Source: Promerops cafer (Eukaryota; Chordata; Aves; Passeriformes; Nectariniidae). From it: DNA of 64,000 nt. The translations under genes were made by a program, and so were the position numbers. Below, piece by piece: positions 60,505-64,000 of this stretch (positions are counted from its first letter, which is position 1; each line of letters opens with the position of its first letter). The notes under the pieces were generated by a model that made no database searches, had not been told where the DNA came from, and worked only from the letters and a program-made list of their open reading frames with translations. The DNA lies in NCBI GenBank assembly GCA_013398275.1, contig VZSE01002186.1, positions 2,198,428 to 2,262,427 of the forward strand, given 5' to 3'.

Positions 60505-63500
60505 GTAAGTCTGCCTGCCTGGTGTCTGGTAAATCTGCCTTTTTCTGATATGGACCCTGCATGCCTAGCTCTGCCTGGTTCTGGAGGCATCTGCCCTGCG
60601 TGGGTGGGAGAGTGTGCTCCCATCCAGGAACCAAGAGTATCCCAAACCCCAAAATTCACCCTGAACCTCAAAGGTCATCCTGAGCCCCAGTCAGGCACAG
60701 CCCCTTAGCACAGTGTCATCCCTGGCATCCCTCCCCTGGCCAGGTGCTGCTCATCCCAGCTGAGCAGGATGATTCAGCACTCAGTAGAAGGTAAGCAGAG
60801 ATGCTGCCAAAGTCTCCAAAGCATCAATGTCTACACTGGAGAGTTATTCAGGGCTCCCAGCCAGTTTCCAGCCTGCACACATCCATCATCCCCTCCTCAG
60901 TCTGGCAATTTCAGTCTGGAGCTGCTTTAAGACCAGAAACTAACTAATGTAGTGCCTGTCTGTTTCTAGGACTGGATGGATCTGCAGTGATCCAGTGGCT
61001 TCAGTGGCAGTAGTCCTGCATCCCTGACCCACAGCCCTGTCATTCCCAGGCATGCCAGGGCTCCCATGGGTGGCACAATGGCAGGTTGTGGCACACAGAG
61101 AGCGACTGGCTCAATGCTCCAGTACCCACGAATGGGTACAGCAATAACGAGTCAATGGGAGCATCAGTCATGCTGTGACATGGAAATGTTACCACACTGG
61201 GCTAATGTGTAAGCTCAGAGCTCCTCAGCTCTGAGGGGGGACCTCAGCAAAGTGTACAGTGGGCAAACATCAAATCTAAACATGCACATCTTGGTCTTAA
61301 ATGAAGCTTGTTGTGGAACGTGCCAAGTCACACAGAAAGGATCCTTTAAAGCACATCACTCCTAATTTAGGAGATTTTCTCATAAAAGTTGTTTTGAGCA
61401 CACACATAAATGAGAGATAGAAAAGGAATAAAACCCCTTTTATTCTCAGCATTTTAGTAATGTCAACCTATTCAATTAAATCAGCATAAACTACAACCAT
61501 TTCCAGTTCAGACTCCACCTGGTTTGTATGATGTTGCACATTGTCACTGTAGATAGAATTTTCCCAGGAAGGAACAAATGAGTGCAAATGTACAGTCAGT
61601 AACACTTCCTCAGACACCGATGTGCGCACACACTTTGAGCTCTTGCTGAGCGTGGGTTTCTGACACCAGGCAGCCCCTGAGGCCAGGTCAGACAGTGAAA
61701 TGATGGTGGTACACTCTACTCTGAGCCATCTGCAGTGACATTCTCCTTAACCAGCGACTAGCCTTTTCCTTACCACTTTCTAGGAAAGAAGCAGGAAAGT
61801 CAGCTTCACAACAAATGTTTACAAAGCAAGCATTCCTGTTTCCATTTTAAAATCACTGTTTACTCATACTGTCCATCCTTTTTATGGTGATAAAATTGAT
61901 GCTTTCTTCTATCTACACTGGCATCACAAGTTGTTTCGTCCAGCTGCCTATGAAGAGATAATCTTTATTCTTGAATTTGTGAACAAATTAGGTATCTAAG
62001 AGACAGCAGCTCAGCTTTCTGTTTCATTAGGAGGTATACAAAACTGTATATTCTATATGACAATTCTAATGCAATATTCTTAGGTGTGAAGCCTTCTTTG
62101 GGGGAAGTTAAGCTGAGACCCTCATTTCTATCTCTTCTTCAGACAGTGTTTTTTTAACCTATATCACAGACACCCATTTGAATAGCCACCTTCACCTGTC
62201 AGCCATCAACTCATCCAAACCACCTCGGTTGTTGTATGAAAATGAGGGTAATGTGGGGAAAGAGCAGACTAGCTTAGTTCATCTGCTAAATGTGCTCTCT
62301 TAAAAAGAAAGTGGTGAGGTAAATTATACTTAACTAGCACCTAAGGTAGTGTTTGCATCTGTAGTCTCCACAAGCTGTAATAACCCAGGTATGCTGTGTA
62401 CATAGGAGAGTGAGAAATCTGAAAACTGCTGTGCACTGAAGTATCTCTCAAAGCAGGCATCTGTGATGGGGAAACCACTGATCTCTAGTTTTGGACAAGC
62501 ATGCTGCTTTCCTGGTTTTGCACTATTTCCTTTTTCAGCTACTTAGCTGTGATGAATTGTAATGGGAGCCATTCTGGGTAACGCAAGTGAGAGTGGGCTG
62601 AAGTAGGCAAGCTGCTACATAAATTGGGCTGTTTGTTACAGCTTTTAAGTTGCTTAAACAGCCACACTGATGAAATGTTGGTAACCATCTGCTACAAACA
62701 TTTGTAAATAAATATAAAACCAACCTAAATATTTCCTGGCTTGTTGCTCTGTTTCAGGCATGGGTCTCTTGTCTGAGGAACCTTTTTAAATTTACCTGTA
62801 GTTTATGCACAGGCCTCATTTTTTCAGACTGTTTAGCTGCCTGGGGTGATTTCACTACACTGTTCTTTGGTACCCCTCCATGCAAATTACTCATGACTGA
62901 ATGGAGAGGGAAGACGGGCAATTCTGAAGACAATGATGATGATTATTATTACTGATATTATTTATCCGTGTCAAAGCAAACTGTTAAACTTTGAATTCTT
63001 CATGAAAGACTGGTTAGAGAGATTAATTTTAAGATTTCTTTACACCAATGTATTCTGCAAATCTGAGCAAGTGGGATCTCCTTACAGAAGGAAGAGGTTT
63101 TAAAGCATTTAGGATCTCTATGCAAAGCTCAGCTGTGCTTGGCTCTATAGAAATAAGAGAGAATTTTGAAAGTCTGAATCTTCAGTTTTGGCCTTATGTC
63201 AGAGTCGATGGTGTTATACACAACACTCCTCATTTCAATGCATCCTATTCAAGGCTTCCTCTCTGGCTTGTGATCACGTAATATCTCTTTTGTTTCCATA
63301 ACAGATGCTAAATGGGAAAAATATTATTATGAAAACTGTACTAGAAATCAGCTATTGGATATTTCTTCAAGCATCTACCACAATAAATGTTACTTGTTGA
63401 CTGTCACTATCATTCTGCACCAGACTGCCCCAAGGAAACAAATGCTGCTCACTCTCAGATCCACCTTCCTTTCTGACACCTTTGTCTCTGCAACAAAAAC

Positions 63501-64000
63501 TGCCTCTAAGCTAAGAGTGTTCTAAGCAAAACCTAAAGTTTGGGGAGAGTGTTTAAAATACTATGAAGAAATGAAAGGACTTCCTGAAAGCTAGATTTTT
63601 CTGTTAGAGTATTACTTTCTGGCAAGGGGTAGTTAAGGTTTACAGCATGATTTTACAACTCCTCCAACACACCAAGGACTGTGCTCGTTTTAGACATCTT
63701 TTCTCTTTTATTGATGATCTACATTGAGTTATCTCTTATGTGAACAAGACTTCTAAATCGACTGGTGAGATGTAATGTAATAGAAATATCTTTCAATTTT
63801 TTTTAAAAAAAATTCTATTATTCTTTTTCCACTAAAGAACTAGATCAAATATGAGCATAGCTGTATTATTTTGCACAAACTACTGATCTTTTTATTTCTT
63901 TTCTTGCTTCCACAAGATTTCAATCCTTCTGAAAGCTGCCAGGATGCATTAAAATAATTCATGAATTTGTAATAAGTGTCTTGGGTTCCACACAGCAAGT

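Larger units (their letters stand above)
59574..64000. other. Unique DNA with exon-like segment
   Basis: No complete gene was recognised. It holds the polypyrimidine tract (59885-60023), the candidate exon (60379-60504), moderately GC-rich DNA at 60550-61150, a small ATG/ATT trinucleotide run (62934-62951), and AT-rich DNA to the right edge. Acceptor-like polypyrimidine-AG sites near 62539 and 62757 have no convincing downstream donor. Confidence 0.45.

Noticed and set aside
1..64000. CRISPR arrays, tRNA/rRNA genes, phage or defence islands
   Set aside because: No regularly spaced repeats, cloverleaf-type sequence or rRNA-like blocks were seen by eye. The CR1 content shows a vertebrate genome where bacterial systems are not expected.

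Overview
The window looks like vertebrate nuclear DNA from a bird. The main evidence is six clear fragments, plus one doubtful one, of chicken-repeat-1 (CR1) non-LTR retrotransposons. They include 3' ends running into the CR1 terminal octamer ATTCTATG and pieces of the CR1 endonuclease and reverse-transcriptase reading frames. The DNA is AT-rich with few CpGs, and it carries tetra-, penta- and hexanucleotide microsatellites. There are no bacterial-type gene arrays, ribosome binding sites or operons. A songbird is possible, because interrupted oligo(A)/C tracts recur, but that is only an impression. Other CR1-rich reptiles cannot be fully excluded.

Layout. 1-4.1 kb: no recognised gene, with a short coding-like stretch at the left edge. 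4.1 kb: CR1 3' end. 4.2-14.3 kb: mostly unique DNA with a doubtful CR1 scrap near 5.3 kb, an ATGG microsatellite at 10.7 kb and one exon-like segment at 13.25 kb. 14.28-15.02 kb: purine hexanucleotide array abutting an antisense CR1 fragment with the reverse-transcriptase end. 15-32 kb: unique DNA with a GATA array (19.6 kb), a long pure CCTTTT array (21.96 kb), small duplications and an 11-bp inverted repeat. 32.03-32.65 kb: CR1 endonuclease-region fragment. 32.6-41.7 kb: an E-box palindrome at 35.93 kb, a small CpG-richer patch at 36.0-36.2 kb, a G/T-rich tract at 39.1 kb and two more CR1 3' ends. 41.7-57.3 kb: AT-rich simple repeats and an antisense CR1 tail at 50.1 kb. 57.3-57.6 kb: an LTR-like segment with CCAAT, TATA and AATAAA signals. 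57.6-64 kb: unique DNA, a pentamer microsatellite, a polypyrimidine tract and a second exon-like segment at 60.38 kb.

I recognise no intact protein-coding gene, tRNA, rRNA or CRISPR array. The open reading frames are about what chance gives in 64 kb of two-strand sequence; the longest is 181 codons. The window is best read as intergenic or deep intronic DNA. Its interest lies in possible conserved non-coding elements, two untested exon candidates and unusual simple-sequence structures. I found no convincing new biological system here.
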